NCBI GenBank assembly: GCA_963762165.1 | Contig: CAVXJN010000004.1 | Location: forward strand, 186,001-250,000 | Direction of reading: 5' to 3' | DNA length: 64,000 nt | Origin: CAVXJN01 sp963762165 | GTDB lineage: Bacteria; Pseudomonadota; Gammaproteobacteria; JASBUN01 | Shown: positions 18,201 to 27,524 of the stretch, in pieces | Position numbering within the stretch: the first letter of the stretch is position 1 | Layout of the letters: each line of letters opens with the position of its first letter | Notes under the pieces: model-generated | The model's input: the letters and a program-made list of their open reading frames with translations, nothing else | Told to the model about the DNA's origin: nothing | Database searches by the model: none | Position numbers and translations under genes: made by a program

Positions 18201-18404
18201 ATGAGTATCGACCGTATCGTTTTGGCGTTCGCCGGCACTGTGATTTTGCTGAGCCTGGTGCTGGCGCACTATTTTTCCCCGAACTGGCTGTGGCTCACCG
18301 CCTTCGTCGGCTTCAATTTGCTGCAAAGCTCCATTACCGGGTTTTGTCCGTTGGCAAAAATCGTCAAAGCCATGGGCGCTCGCCCGGGCGAAGCCTTCAA
18401 TTGA
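18201..18404 (+). CDS. DUF2892 small membrane protein
   Basis: 67 residues with two hydrophobic helices and the DUF2892 core (DRIVLAFAGTVILLSLVL, then WLWLTAFVGFNLLQSSITGFCPLAKIV), including the conserved G-F-C-P cysteine motif between the helices. The same domain anchors YgaP-type rhodaneses, and free-standing copies often sit near sulfur or persulfide genes; here only sqr, 11 kb away, hints at this. AAGGGAG precedes the ATG. Confidence 0.88.
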   Translation: MSIDRIVLAFAGTVILLSLVLAHYFSPNWLWLTAFVGFNLLQSSITGFCPLAKIVKAMGARPGEAFN

Positions 18405-18440
18405 CCCCTGTTCATTTCGATCGCGCTTGACGCGGATGCG

Positions 18441-19550
18441 TCAACGCTGCCGGTGGTCGCGGTTTCGCGGTGGGGCAACGCTTCCGCCATGGATCGCGCT
18501 GCCGCCAGCGACCGGTCCCTCGCCGTTTTCAGTCCCGAAGCGGACCCGCTCCAGCCAGGCGGCCATTGCCGCCCGCGTGTCGGCCAGTCCCTTGTAGCGG
18601 GCGATCTCATCGTCCATGGCCCGTAATGCGGCCGCCAGGACGCGCCGTTGTTCGGGCGCCAGGTCGACGACGTCAGTGAAATAGGTGCGGATGGCGAACA
18701 ACACGCCGTTCGCCGCCGGTAGGCCGATCAGTACCTGCCGTTCCACGCGCACGAACAGGTTCGGTCGATCCGGATCGAATTGCCGTCCCTGCCACGCGGC
18801 GGCGTCGGCACAGTCCGGTCCCGGCTGCGGATGGTGGTTGAGCCGGCGGTCGGTGGCAAGCCCCCAGGCAAAGCGCACGTATGGGCCGCCGTTGCGCAGA
18901 TTGGCGAGCAGGGCGGAGGTCTGACGGGCAATGCGTTCGAATTGCGGCACCGGCGCATGGGCACCTTGAAAGCTGCGTCCGATGCGATCGGTCGCCGCCC
19001 AGTGATTGGGCGCGCAAAGGTGCAACATCCGCACCCGGCCGTGGCCTTCGGGCGCTGCACTGACAAAGCTCAGATCTTCCTGAATCTGGGACGCGAGCGC
19101 GTCCACGCCGTCGCGGTAGGCCGGCTGTACCGGCATCCCGGCCGTAGCGCGGACCAAATCCAAGTGATCGTCGAAACGCAGCACCTCGCCGCTGAGGCGG
19201 CAGCGCAGTGACAGGTGGCCGTCCGATTCCCGCTGCCGGCTGAACCATGCCGGGTGCTCCCGCGGCAGGGTGTCGAGCAACAGCTGCGTCACTGCGCGAC
19301 CGCCGGGATCGTCGAACCCATCGTCTGCGCAATAGTACTTGTCCAGGGATTCGCTTCGCGCGCCGAGCTTGTTGCGCCGGTAAGCGGCCCATTGGCGATC
19401 GATCTGCACCAGCTGGCGGTCCGCGCCGCCGTTTCCGAACGCCGTGCCGAGGCGCGCCAGACCGGCTTTCATGGCATAGACACCCTTGTGCACCGGGAAA
19501 TAACGCGCCGGTGCCGGGAGTACGGCTTCGGAGTCTGACAGCCAAGTCAT
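18441..19550 (-). CDS. Haem-dependent oxidative N-demethylase-like protein (DUF3445)
   Basis: 369 residues. Family features include the RRESDGHLSLRCRL-type strand, the LCAPNHWAATDRIGRSFQGAH-x-PVPQFERI motif (NHW and K/R-IG with the following HAPVP), and RVERQVLIGLP followed by AIRTYFTDV. Characterised relatives are haem-PAS enzymes that oxidatively demethylate amines; the haem ligand and substrate here cannot be fixed from sequence. The C-terminal 40 residues are Gly/Arg-rich and nonconserved. No partner redox gene is adjacent. Confidence 0.75.
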   Translation of the reverse strand: MTWLSDSEAVLPAPARYFPVHKGVYAMKAGLARLGTAFGNGGADRQLVQIDRQWAAYRRNKLGARSESLDKYYCADDGFDDPGGRAVTQLLLDTLPREHPAWFSRQRESDGHLSLRCRLSGEVLRFDDHLDLVRATAGMPVQPAYRDGVDALASQIQEDLSFVSAAPEGHGRVRMLHLCAPNHWAATDRIGRSFQGAHAPVPQFERIARQTSALLANLRNGGPYVRFAWGLATDRRLNHHPQPGPDCADAAAWQGRQFDPDRPNLFVRVERQVLIGLPAANGVLFAIRTYFTDVVDLAPEQRRVLAAALRAMDDEIARYKGLADTRAAMAAWLERVRFGTENGEGPVAGGSAIHGGSVAPPRNRDHRQR

Positions 19551-19889
19551 CGGTTCGATCCCATAACGCCAAGTTCATCCGCGGCTGCTGTCACCGCCGC
19601 GAGTCGGCCCCAGGGTAACCGCGCGGCCGGGCGGCGCCGTCGCGCCCCGACACCATCCAGCATCCCGCTCGCGGCCTTGCCGATGCTAATGTTCGTCGAT
19701 GGTGTTTTCCAACAAAACAAAAGCTTATCTTCGTTCTTTCGGGTCCGCAGCGGACCCCGGGCATGACGCTTCCCAGGGCCGCGGCGCTAAAGGATCGCAG
19801 CGACCGGCCGTTAATTCGGGCCAGTAGTAACGGCGCCCAGACAAGCCCGGGGCCAAGTCGTCATCGCGAACCCGAAGAGTCACGATTCC
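19551..19889. other. Intergenic region upstream of the c-di-GMP enzyme
   Basis: 339 bases. It contains a short inverted repeat, GGGTCC-GCAGC-GGACCC, near 19740-19757. I looked for a c-di-GMP riboswitch leader and did not find one. Otherwise nothing recognisable. Confidence 0.4.
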
Positions 19890-22800
19890 TTGCCCTACCC
19901 AGCACCGCCACCTCCGGATCGCTTCGAGTGTCGTTACCTGCGCCTGATCCTGTTGGCGTGGGCAATCAGCCCGTTGTTGACCCTGTTCTCCGTACTGTTT
20001 ATCGGAATCCTGACCCCAGATCAGTTGGCGGCGGTGGTGATCAGTCCCGTCGAGCTGGCATTCCTGGCCGGGACGCTGATTTGCGCGCGTTTGTGCTACG
20101 TTCACTACGGCCGTCCGTTGTTGGCATTTGCCGCTGAACCCCACGGCGTGGATCGTCTTCTCGTGCTGGAACGCATGCGCGGCTTCCCGCGATTGTTTTG
20201 GTTCGGGTTCCTGGTCTATAACCTGATCGGCCCTGCCTTGCTGCTGCTGTGTGCGGACCTGTATACGGACTTCAGGCCGGGGCCCGTGGACTGGTTCCGG
20301 ATGCACCTGGTGTCGTTGGTGGTCTCGATCCTGGTCGGCCTGCCGATCTTCTTCCGGTTTCTCGATCTGCTCGGAGAACTGGCCCGCGGTCTGCGCCTGG
20401 AGCGGGCCCACGTCACCCTGCGCACCAAGGTCTTTCTGATCGGTTCCCTGGGGCCGCTGCTGGTCGATACGGTGCTGGTCCAATACTACTGGACCCGCAC
20501 CGGTTTCTTCACCCTGGAAACGTTCTTCGTCTGGCTGACCCTGGAAGCCCTGGCGGTTATCGGCAGCTTGATGTTCATGCGTTCCTTCGGCCAGTCGCTG
20601 GCCCCATTGGAGGGGCTGCTGTCGGGTCCGCGCGAACTGCGCATGCAGCAATTCCACAATCTCGCGCCGCGTTCCACCGACGAACTCGGCGTGCTCACCA
20701 CCGGCTACCGCCAACTGCTCGAAGACCTTAGCGCCCATACCGAACTGCTCAGTTTGAATAATCGCATGCTGCGCGACATCGGCGATGGCGACAAGGTGGG
20801 GCGGGTGGTCGGGGAAGTCCTTGGGTTGTGCCAGCGCACCGTGGGCGGCGATCGAATTTTTCTGTTTCTGCACGATCCCAACGAGGACGTGTTGGTTTCG
20901 GTGGCCGAGTCGGGCAGGCCCTATCTGGCCGAAGGCTACTTCCGGGTGCCCTTGGATCAGCCATCCCTGGCAGCGTGGACCTACCGCCAGGATCAAGCCT
21001 GCGCCAGCGCCGACGCCGGCAAGGACGAGCGCGGCTGTCCGCAATTGCAGCAGCGATTCCAGGGCCGTTCGGTCCTTGCCGCGCCGCTGCGGGCGGAGCA
21101 GCAGGTGATCGGTGTGCTGATGTCGACCAGTACGCGGCGGCGACGGGAATATTCGGCGGAAGAGATCGCGCTTATGGAGGCATTTGCGCGCGAAGCAGCG
21201 CTGACTTTGCACACCGACATACTGTACCGCGAGCGGGCTGCGGCCGAGCGCGAACGCCGCGACCAGGAAGCACAGATCAAATTGCTGCTCGACTACACGG
21301 CAGAAGCCATTTACGGCGTCGACCTGGATGGCATCTGTAATTTCGTCAATCCGGCCTGCCTGCGCATGCTCGGTTACGAACAGGAGTCCGAGTTGCTCGG
21401 CAGGCATATTCATGAGCTGATCCACCATACGCTTCCCGACGGTACACCGTACCCGAAAGAACAATGCCGGGTGCGGCACGCCACTCTGGAGGCCAAGAGC
21501 GGACATTCCGATGCCGAAGTGCACTGGCGCAAGGACGGCACCAGCTTCCCGGTCGAATGGTGGTCCCATCCGGTTTACCGGGACGGCGAAATCGTCGGTA
21601 CCGTGGTGACCTTCGTCGACATCAGTGTGCGTCACCAGGCCGAAGCGCGCCTCAAGCGCTTGTCGGAATACAACCGCTTATTGCTGGAGTCCACCGGGGA
21701 CGGCATTTTCGGCGTCGACGAAGCCATGCGCTGCACGTTCGTCAATCGTGCGGGCGCGGAAATGCTCGGTTACATGCCCGAAGAATTGCTGGGTAGGGAC
21801 ATGCACGAGTTGGTGCATCACAGCGACGAGCGTGGCCGGGCTATTTCCCGCGACAGAAGCCTGATCTGGCGAACCATTTCCGAAAATCGGAGTTTTTGGA
21901 GCGACAACGACGTGCTGTGGTCTCAGGGCAAGTCGATGTTCCCGGTCCAGTATTCCTCCAACCCCATTCATGAGCAGGGCCAGGTACGCGGTGCGGTCGT
22001 GGTGTTCCGCAACGTCGCCGAAGCGCGCGCGATGGCGCGCAAGATGGATTATCTCGCCACCCACGATTCTCTTACCGGCATCTATAACCGCCGCGAGTTC
22101 GAACGGCGCATGCGGTTGGCCCTGGACAGCGCCCATGCCGGAGATGTAACCCACGCAATCTGCTACATGGACCTTGATCAATTCAAGGTCGTCAACGACA
22201 CATGCGGTCACGTTGCGGGTGACGAATTGCTGCGGCAGCTGACCGCTTTGCTGCAGGGTGAAATGCACGAAACGGATGTGCTCGCGCGCCTGGGCGGCGA
22301 CGAATTCGGTGTCCTCCTTGAAGGCTGCAAGATGGGCCGTGCGCTGCAAGTGGCCGACCGGCTCCGTACCGTGGTGGAAGATTTCCGCTTTGTCTGGAAC
22401 GACAAGAGCTTTTGTCTGGGTGCCAGCATGGGCTTGGTGGAAATCAATCGCGATACCGAAAACGTCGCCACCGCACTGAGCGCCGCGGATGCCGCCTGTT
22501 ACATGGCCAAGGACAGCGGACGCAACCGAGTCCATGCATACCAGTCCGACGACGCCGAATTGGCACGCAGGCGCGGCGAAATGCAATGGGTTTCGCGCAT
22601 ACGCGCGGCGCTGGATGACGATCTGTTTGAACTGGCACAGCAGACCATCGTTGCGATTGGCGACAGTAGCGAAAACCAGGGCCTGCATTTTGAAATCCTG
22701 ATCCGCATGCGCGACGGCGATGGCGCCGGCACCTTGGTACCGCCGGGCGCGTTTCTGCCGGCGGCGGAACGCTACAGCCTGATGCCTGCCATCGACCAGT

Positions 22801-23375
22801 GGGTGGTGGAACATACGCTGGCCTGGCTTGCCGAGCAGCATCAGCACTTGCACCGGCTTGCGTTGTGCACCATCAACCTTTCCGGCAGTTCCATCAGCGA
22901 CGAACGCCTGCTGCGTTTCATTATCGAACGCATTGAAGCCTTGCAGATTCCGCCCGGAAAACTTTGTTTTGAAATTACGGAAACCGCCGCGGTGGCAAAC
23001 CTCAGTCGCGCGGTAACGTTCATACAGCGGCTGCGCGGATACGGCTGTCGGTTCGCCCTGGACGATTTCGGCAGCGGTATGTCTTCGTTTGCCTACTTGA
23101 AGAACCTGCCGGTGGATTTTCTGAAAATCGACGGTAATTTCGTGCGCGACCTGGTGCGCGATCCCATCGACCGAGCAATGGTGGAAGCCATCAATCAGGT
23201 CGGCCATGTGATCGGCATTCGTACCATTGCCGAGTTCGTCGAAAACGATGAAATTCTGCAGCGTCTTCGGGAAATCGGCGTCGACTACGCGCAGGGCTAC
23301 GGAATCGCGCGCCCGGCGCCGTTGCATTCGCTGTCGTTGTCGCAACCCGAGCCATCACGGGCGGCCAGTCGCTGA
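19890..23375 (+). CDS. Membrane c-di-GMP enzyme: 6TM-HAMP-like-GAF-PAS-PAS-GGDEF-EAL
   Basis: 1161 residues. About six membrane helices (20-230) are followed by a HAMP-like linker, a GAF domain (about 290-440), two PAS domains with PAC motifs (about 465-585 and 590-715), GGDEF (about 725-890) and EAL (about 905-1150). The cyclase site is intact (DLDQFKVVNDTCGHVAGD and ARLGGDEF near residue 801) but the RxxD inhibitory site is absent (HETD). The phosphodiesterase motif reads EIL (FEILIR, near 933) with ITETAA, DDFGSGMSSFAYLKNLPVDFLKID and the final Glu region EFVEND present, so both activities are possible. The apparent start is TTG at 19890. Convergent with gpmA. Confidence 0.92.
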   Translation: MPYPAPPPPDRFECRYLRLILLAWAISPLLTLFSVLFIGILTPDQLAAVVISPVELAFLAGTLICARLCYVHYGRPLLAFAAEPHGVDRLLVLERMRGFPRLFWFGFLVYNLIGPALLLLCADLYTDFRPGPVDWFRMHLVSLVVSILVGLPIFFRFLDLLGELARGLRLERAHVTLRTKVFLIGSLGPLLVDTVLVQYYWTRTGFFTLETFFVWLTLEALAVIGSLMFMRSFGQSLAPLEGLLSGPRELRMQQFHNLAPRSTDELGVLTTGYRQLLEDLSAHTELLSLNNRMLRDIGDGDKVGRVVGEVLGLCQRTVGGDRIFLFLHDPNEDVLVSVAESGRPYLAEGYFRVPLDQPSLAAWTYRQDQACASADAGKDERGCPQLQQRFQGRSVLAAPLRAEQQVIGVLMSTSTRRRREYSAEEIALMEAFAREAALTLHTDILYRERAAAERERRDQEAQIKLLLDYTAEAIYGVDLDGICNFVNPACLRMLGYEQESELLGRHIHELIHHTLPDGTPYPKEQCRVRHATLEAKSGHSDAEVHWRKDGTSFPVEWWSHPVYRDGEIVGTVVTFVDISVRHQAEARLKRLSEYNRLLLESTGDGIFGVDEAMRCTFVNRAGAEMLGYMPEELLGRDMHELVHHSDERGRAISRDRSLIWRTISENRSFWSDNDVLWSQGKSMFPVQYSSNPIHEQGQVRGAVVVFRNVAEARAMARKMDYLATHDSLTGIYNRREFERRMRLALDSAHAGDVTHAICYMDLDQFKVVNDTCGHVAGDELLRQLTALLQGEMHETDVLARLGGDEFGVLLEGCKMGRALQVADRLRTVVEDFRFVWNDKSFCLGASMGLVEINRDTENVATALSAADAACYMAKDSGRNRVHAYQSDDAELARRRGEMQWVSRIRAALDDDLFELAQQTIVAIGDSSENQGLHFEILIRMRDGDGAGTLVPPGAFLPAAERYSLMPAIDQWVVEHTLAWLAEQHQHLHRLALCTINLSGSSISDERLLRFIIERIEALQIPPGKLCFEITETAAVANLSRAVTFIQRLRGYGCRFALDDFGSGMSSFAYLKNLPVDFLKIDGNFVRDLVRDPIDRAMVEAINQVGHVIGIRTIAEFVENDEILQRLREIGVDYAQGYGIARPAPLHSLSLSQPEPSRAASR

Positions 23376-23394
23376 AACCGGCGGCGGTTTCAGC
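23371..23394. terminator. Inverted repeat between convergent genes, possible bidirectional terminator
   Basis: GCTGAAACC (23371-23379) and GGTTTCAGC (23386-23394) form a nine-pair stem over a six-base GC loop, spanning the stop codons of both the c-di-GMP enzyme and gpmA. No T tract on either side, so termination efficiency is uncertain. Confidence 0.5.
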
Positions 23395-24103
23395 CGGCGG
23401 CGCTGTGGGCGGGTCGGCGCAGATAGTGGTGCGCGGTGACTTTCAAGTCGCTGTCGAACTCGTATACCAGGGGCACGCCGGTGGGGATCTCGACACCCAT
23501 GATTTCTTCGTCATCGAGTTCCTCGAGCAGTTTCACCAGAGCCCGGATGGAATTGCCGTGGGCTACCAGCAGCAATCGCTGACCGGCCTGGACCCGGGGC
23601 AGAATGGTATCGTTCCAGCTCGCGGCCGTGCGCACCATGGTGTCGGCCAGGGATTCGGTTCTCGGTAGGCGGCCGGCATCGATCCCTGCATAGCGGCGGT
23701 CGCGCAACGGTAGCCGGGGGTCGGTTTCCGGCAGCGGCGGCGGCTGCACTGAATAACTGCGCCGCCATTCATGTACCTGGGCATCGCCGTATTGCTGCGC
23801 GGTTTCAGCTTTGTTCAGTCCCTGCAACGCCCCGTAGTGACGTTCGTTCAGACGCCAATCCTTGATCACCGGCAGCCACATGCAGTCCATGGTTTCCTGT
23901 ACCAACCACAAAGTACGGATCGCGCGCTTCAATACCGAGGTGAACATGCAATCGAACTCGAAGCCGTAGTGCTTGAGCAAGTGACCCGCTTCGCAGGCTT
24001 CGTCGATGCCCTGGGGTGCCAGGTCGACGTCGGTCCAGCCGGTGAAACGGTTTTCCACGTTCCACGTGCTAAGCCCATGGCGCAGAAACACGATTTTGGT
24101 CAT
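23390..24103 (-). CDS. gpmA: 2,3-bisphosphoglycerate-dependent phosphoglycerate mutase
   Basis: Glycolytic/gluconeogenic interconversion of 3- and 2-phosphoglycerate. 237 residues of the histidine phosphatase fold: catalytic FLRHGLSTWN, NRFTGWTDVDLAPQG, KRAIRTLWLVQE, WRLNERHYGALQGLNK, and the second catalytic histidine in LLVAHGNSIRALVKLLEELDDEEI. Full family length, with ATG at 24103 directly after a GTG that could also be read as the start; GGAG lies upstream. Confidence 0.95.
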   Translation of the reverse strand: MTKIVFLRHGLSTWNVENRFTGWTDVDLAPQGIDEACEAGHLLKHYGFEFDCMFTSVLKRAIRTLWLVQETMDCMWLPVIKDWRLNERHYGALQGLNKAETAQQYGDAQVHEWRRSYSVQPPPLPETDPRLPLRDRRYAGIDAGRLPRTESLADTMVRTAASWNDTILPRVQAGQRLLLVAHGNSIRALVKLLEELDDEEIMGVEIPTGVPLVYEFDSDLKVTAHHYLRRPAHSAAG

Positions 24104-24360
24104 CACGCTCTCCAGCGCCGCCGGGTGATACGGCGACGGTTATCCGACGGTGCGGGTTGCCTACGGCCGCACGGTGCATCAACTGTGCCATCTGGTACGA
24201 CCGGAACAGGCTCCGGCTGTTCAGTGTAGTTACCGCTGAATCAATCGGTTGTGATTGTCGGACATCGAAACAATTTTGCCGCGAAGGCCGATTGATCGGG
24301 AAAACGCGCGAAAACAGGGAGCGGCGCGCGCCCAGGGCGCACATTGGTGCATTGTGGAAC

Positions 24361-25800
24361 CTATTCGGACGGGTTTTGCCGAACAGTGCCGTAGGCTGCG
24401 AGCGCGCGCACGCGGCTGGCTTTGAGGTCGACGATCGGCGCCGGATAGTCCCGTTCCAGACGCACGCCCGCCTGCCGCAACACCTGCTCCGGAGCCGTCC
24501 ACGGTTGGTGTAGATAACGTTTCGGAAGCTGCGCCAGCTGCGGCAGCCAGGTGCACACGTACCGGCCTTGGGGATCGAATCGCTCGCCCTGCAGTACCGG
24601 ATTGAAAATCCGGAAGTAAGGCGCGGCATCGGCGCCGCATCCCGCGGTCCATTGCCAGCCCATGGTGTTGTTGGCCAGATCGGCGTCCACCAGGGTATCC
24701 CAGAACCAGCGGGCGCCCTGTTGCCACGGGATCAGCAGATTTTTGGTCAGCAGCGATGCGGTCAACATGCGGACCCGGTTGTGCATCCAACCGTGCTGCC
24801 ACAGTTCGCGCATACCGGCGTCGACGATGGGAATGCCGGTCTCGCCGTTACGCCAAAGCCGCAGGTTGGTGCCGCTCCGGGACCAGGGCATCTGCGCGAA
24901 GCGCGGGTCCAACGGTTGCTCGGCCGTGTGCGGAAAGTGATACAGCAATTGCTGACTGAATTCCCGCCACAGCAATTGCCGGACGTAGGGTTCGGCGCCA
25001 GCGCGATGCTGGAGTTCCCCGTGACGTTGCAGTGCGTGCCAAATCTGACGGGGGCCGATTTCGCCGAAGTGTAGGTGGGGCGAAAGCCGTGACGTGCCCG
25101 CCTCATCGGGACGGTCACGCCCGCTGTCGTATGTTTCCAGCGCTTTGTCGAGGAAGCGCCGCAAACTCTGTAGCGCACCCGATTCTCCCGGGCGCCAGGC
25201 GTCGCGCAGGCCTTCGTACCACGGTTTCGCCGGCAGCAACGCCAGCTGCGCCGGATCGAGGCTGCGCAATTCCGATGGCACTGGCGGCAATGTCTCAGGA
25301 GCCGGCTGCAAGGGCCGGTCGAGGCCGGATTTCTGGCAGGCTTTCCAGTATGCGGTGAATACGCGATAGGGGCCGTCGTCTTGTTTGCGGATTTGCCAAG
25401 GCTCGTGCAACAGGCCGGCATTGTGGCTGGATACGACGATGCCCTGTTCCTGCAGCGCGCGTTCGACCGCAGCGTCGCGCTGTATGAGCGTCGGATCGTA
25501 CAAGCGATTGCAGAAAACCCGATCGGCGCCGGCTGCGCGCGTCAAGTCCGTGAGGGTGCGCGCCGTCGGCCCTTTGGCCAGCAGTAGCCGCGAGCCGAGC
25601 CGGCTCAAATCCGAAGCCAGCGCCACCAGGCTGTGATGCAGCCACCAACGGCTGGCGGCGCCCGGTGCCCAACTGCCTTCCTCGTCGGGCGCGTGCACGT
25701 ATACCGGTACGACACGTTCGCATTGCTGCAGCGCTGCACTCAGTGCCGGGTTGTCGCTCAGGCGCAGGTCCCGCCGCAACCACAGCAGCCCGACTTTCAC
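24361..25800 (-). CDS. phr: Deoxyribodipyrimidine photolyase (class I CPD photolyase)
   Basis: 479 residues. N-terminal antenna-binding Rossmann domain (LLWLRRDLRLSDNPALSAAL) and C-terminal FAD domain with SRLSPHLHFGEIGPRQI, LLWREFSQQLLYHFP, GIPIVDAGMRELWQHGWMHNRVRMLTASLLTKNLLIPWQQGARWFWDTLVDADLANN spread over consecutive helices, and WQWTAGCGADAAPYFRIFNP. Light-driven repair of cyclobutane pyrimidine dimers. Its ATG overlaps the stop of the upstream photolyase gene by four bases, so the two form an operon in which this is the second gene. Confidence 0.95.
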   Translation of the reverse strand: MKVGLLWLRRDLRLSDNPALSAALQQCERVVPVYVHAPDEEGSWAPGAASRWWLHHSLVALASDLSRLGSRLLLAKGPTARTLTDLTRAAGADRVFCNRLYDPTLIQRDAAVERALQEQGIVVSSHNAGLLHEPWQIRKQDDGPYRVFTAYWKACQKSGLDRPLQPAPETLPPVPSELRSLDPAQLALLPAKPWYEGLRDAWRPGESGALQSLRRFLDKALETYDSGRDRPDEAGTSRLSPHLHFGEIGPRQIWHALQRHGELQHRAGAEPYVRQLLWREFSQQLLYHFPHTAEQPLDPRFAQMPWSRSGTNLRLWRNGETGIPIVDAGMRELWQHGWMHNRVRMLTASLLTKNLLIPWQQGARWFWDTLVDADLANNTMGWQWTAGCGADAAPYFRIFNPVLQGERFDPQGRYVCTWLPQLAQLPKRYLHQPWTAPEQVLRQAGVRLERDYPAPIVDLKASRVRALAAYGTVRQNPSE

Positions 25801-27353
25801 GTCGCGCTCCAGCGCCGACGGATCGGTGCCAGGGATTCCTTCAGTTCGGCGGCTTGGCGGCGGATGCTGCGCAGGCTTTCCGCATCGAGCTCATTCAGGC
25901 TGCGCCATTGCGACGCGGCGTGGGGATGTTCGGAAAACCGCCCGCCATGGCGGGCAAGGAAATCCCAATACAAAGTTGTGAAGGGACAGGCGTCGGCGCC
26001 GATCGCCTGCTCGGGTTGATACGGGCAATGGCTGCAATAATTGCTGAGCTGCTGCACGCGGCGCCCCGATGCAATGAACGGCCGGGTCGCCAGGCGGCCG
26101 CCATCGGCGTATTGGGACATGCTCATGGTGTTGGGCAATTCGATGGATTCCGTCGCGTCCACATAGGCGCCCAGATACCATTCGTGGACGCGATAAGGGT
26201 GCACGCCCAGCAGCAACGCGAACATTCCGGTGATCATCAGCCGTTGCGCGGGCGTCGCGTAGCCGTAGTCCAGGGTCTGCTGAATGGTTTCGCGCAGGCA
26301 CGCCATGTCGGTATCGCCGCTCCAATACCAGTCCGGTAACGGCCGGTTGGCGCCCAGGGCGTTGGCATATTGATAGTCGGGCATGAAATGCCAGTACACG
26401 CCGCGGATGAATTCGCGCCAGCCCAGCACTTGGCGCACGAACCCCTCCACCGATACCAGCGGTGCGTGGCCGCTGTCGAGCGCCGCCAGCGCGGCATCGA
26501 TTACCCGCCGCGGCGAGATCAATTTCAGATTCAGCGCTGCCGACAGGCGCGAATGGTACAAGAATGGTTTGCCGCTTCGCAGCGTATCCTGATAGCGGGA
26601 AAAATCCGGCAACCGATGGTCGACGAAATCCCGCAGGGCACGTTCGGCCTGCTCCGGGGTCACCGGCCAATCAAAATTTTCCAGGGAACCCGGGTGTTCG
26701 GAGAAATGGCGTTTGACTCGGGCCAGCGCCCCCCAGGTCATGGCATCCGGCGCAAAACCGGCCGGCGCCGCCGGCTCGGCCAACGCGGATTCGCACTCCG
26801 CCCGTTGCTCGGCGGCGAAGTTCCAGGTGCCGCCGCGGGGCATGTCGCCATCCATCAGGATGCCGGTGCGAACCCGCAGTTCGCGATAGAAAAATTCCAG
26901 ACGCAGGCGGCTCCGGTCCGCGGCCCAGTGGCGGAATTGCTCGAGCGTGCAGATGAAGTGGCGATCTTCACGCAGATCGATCTCGGTTCCGGTCCCGTCC
27001 GCTGCTGCGCGGACCTGGTCCAGCGTCCGCTGGTCGCCAGGCTGCGTAAGAACCAGGCGTTGCGGTCGCAGGGCGCTCAGATCATGTGCCAGTGCATCGC
27101 GCAGCGATTCGAAATCGTGCTCGCCCAGAGCTCGATAGATGATCGCGAGACCGCGCCGTTCCATTTCGTCCCGGTAATGACGCATGGTCGTGAGCAACAG
27201 CCCGATCCGCGCTTTGTGAGAGGGAACCGGTGCCAGCTCCGCGGCGATTTCCGCCATCCAGATGCGATCCCGGGTCGGATCGAAGCCGTCCAGGGCCGAA
27301 CTCTGTCGGTCCAGTTGATCGCTGAGCACGACAACCAGGTTGCGGATATCCAT
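25797..27353 (-). CDS. Iron-sulfur bacterial cryptochrome/photolyase (FeS-BCP, (6-4)-type)
   Basis: 518 residues of the cryptochrome/photolyase-related family. The N-terminus VVVLSDQLDRQSSAL and the C-terminal SIELPNTMSMSQYADGG and RPFIASGRRV segments are diagnostic. Four cluster cysteines are at 352, 440, 443 and 456 (ACLRETI, NYCSHCPYQ, DACPF); their spacing equals that of the [4Fe-4S] site in Agrobacterium PhrB. The family repairs (6-4) photoproducts. First gene of an operon with the CPD photolyase (four-base overlap). Confidence 0.93.
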   Translation of the reverse strand: MDIRNLVVVLSDQLDRQSSALDGFDPTRDRIWMAEIAAELAPVPSHKARIGLLLTTMRHYRDEMERRGLAIIYRALGEHDFESLRDALAHDLSALRPQRLVLTQPGDQRTLDQVRAAADGTGTEIDLREDRHFICTLEQFRHWAADRSRLRLEFFYRELRVRTGILMDGDMPRGGTWNFAAEQRAECESALAEPAAPAGFAPDAMTWGALARVKRHFSEHPGSLENFDWPVTPEQAERALRDFVDHRLPDFSRYQDTLRSGKPFLYHSRLSAALNLKLISPRRVIDAALAALDSGHAPLVSVEGFVRQVLGWREFIRGVYWHFMPDYQYANALGANRPLPDWYWSGDTDMACLRETIQQTLDYGYATPAQRLMITGMFALLLGVHPYRVHEWYLGAYVDATESIELPNTMSMSQYADGGRLATRPFIASGRRVQQLSNYCSHCPYQPEQAIGADACPFTTLYWDFLARHGGRFSEHPHAASQWRSLNELDAESLRSIRRQAAELKESLAPIRRRWSAT

Positions 27354-27524
27354 CCGATGATCACCTTACGGAACGGCGCGCCCGCAGCAGGCGCCGATAC
27401 CATTGTAGTCACGGACCCGTGCGTCCGGGCAGCGCCTCCATGTTGAACGGCGCGCCGGAGAAGAGCAACCATTGCCGACTTTTTAGTTTGCCTGGCGGCG
27501 GACCGGCGATAAGCTCTGCGCCCC

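Noticed and set aside
19690..19889. c-di-GMP riboswitch upstream of the GGDEF/EAL gene
   Set aside because: I looked for the conserved GEMM core and did not find the matching tetraloop and receptor elements; only a short inverted repeat is present.
19725..23345. Minus-strand frames of 636 and 555 residues
   Set aside because: They are shadows of the GGDEF/EAL gene, which has complete, correctly ordered motifs on the plus strand.
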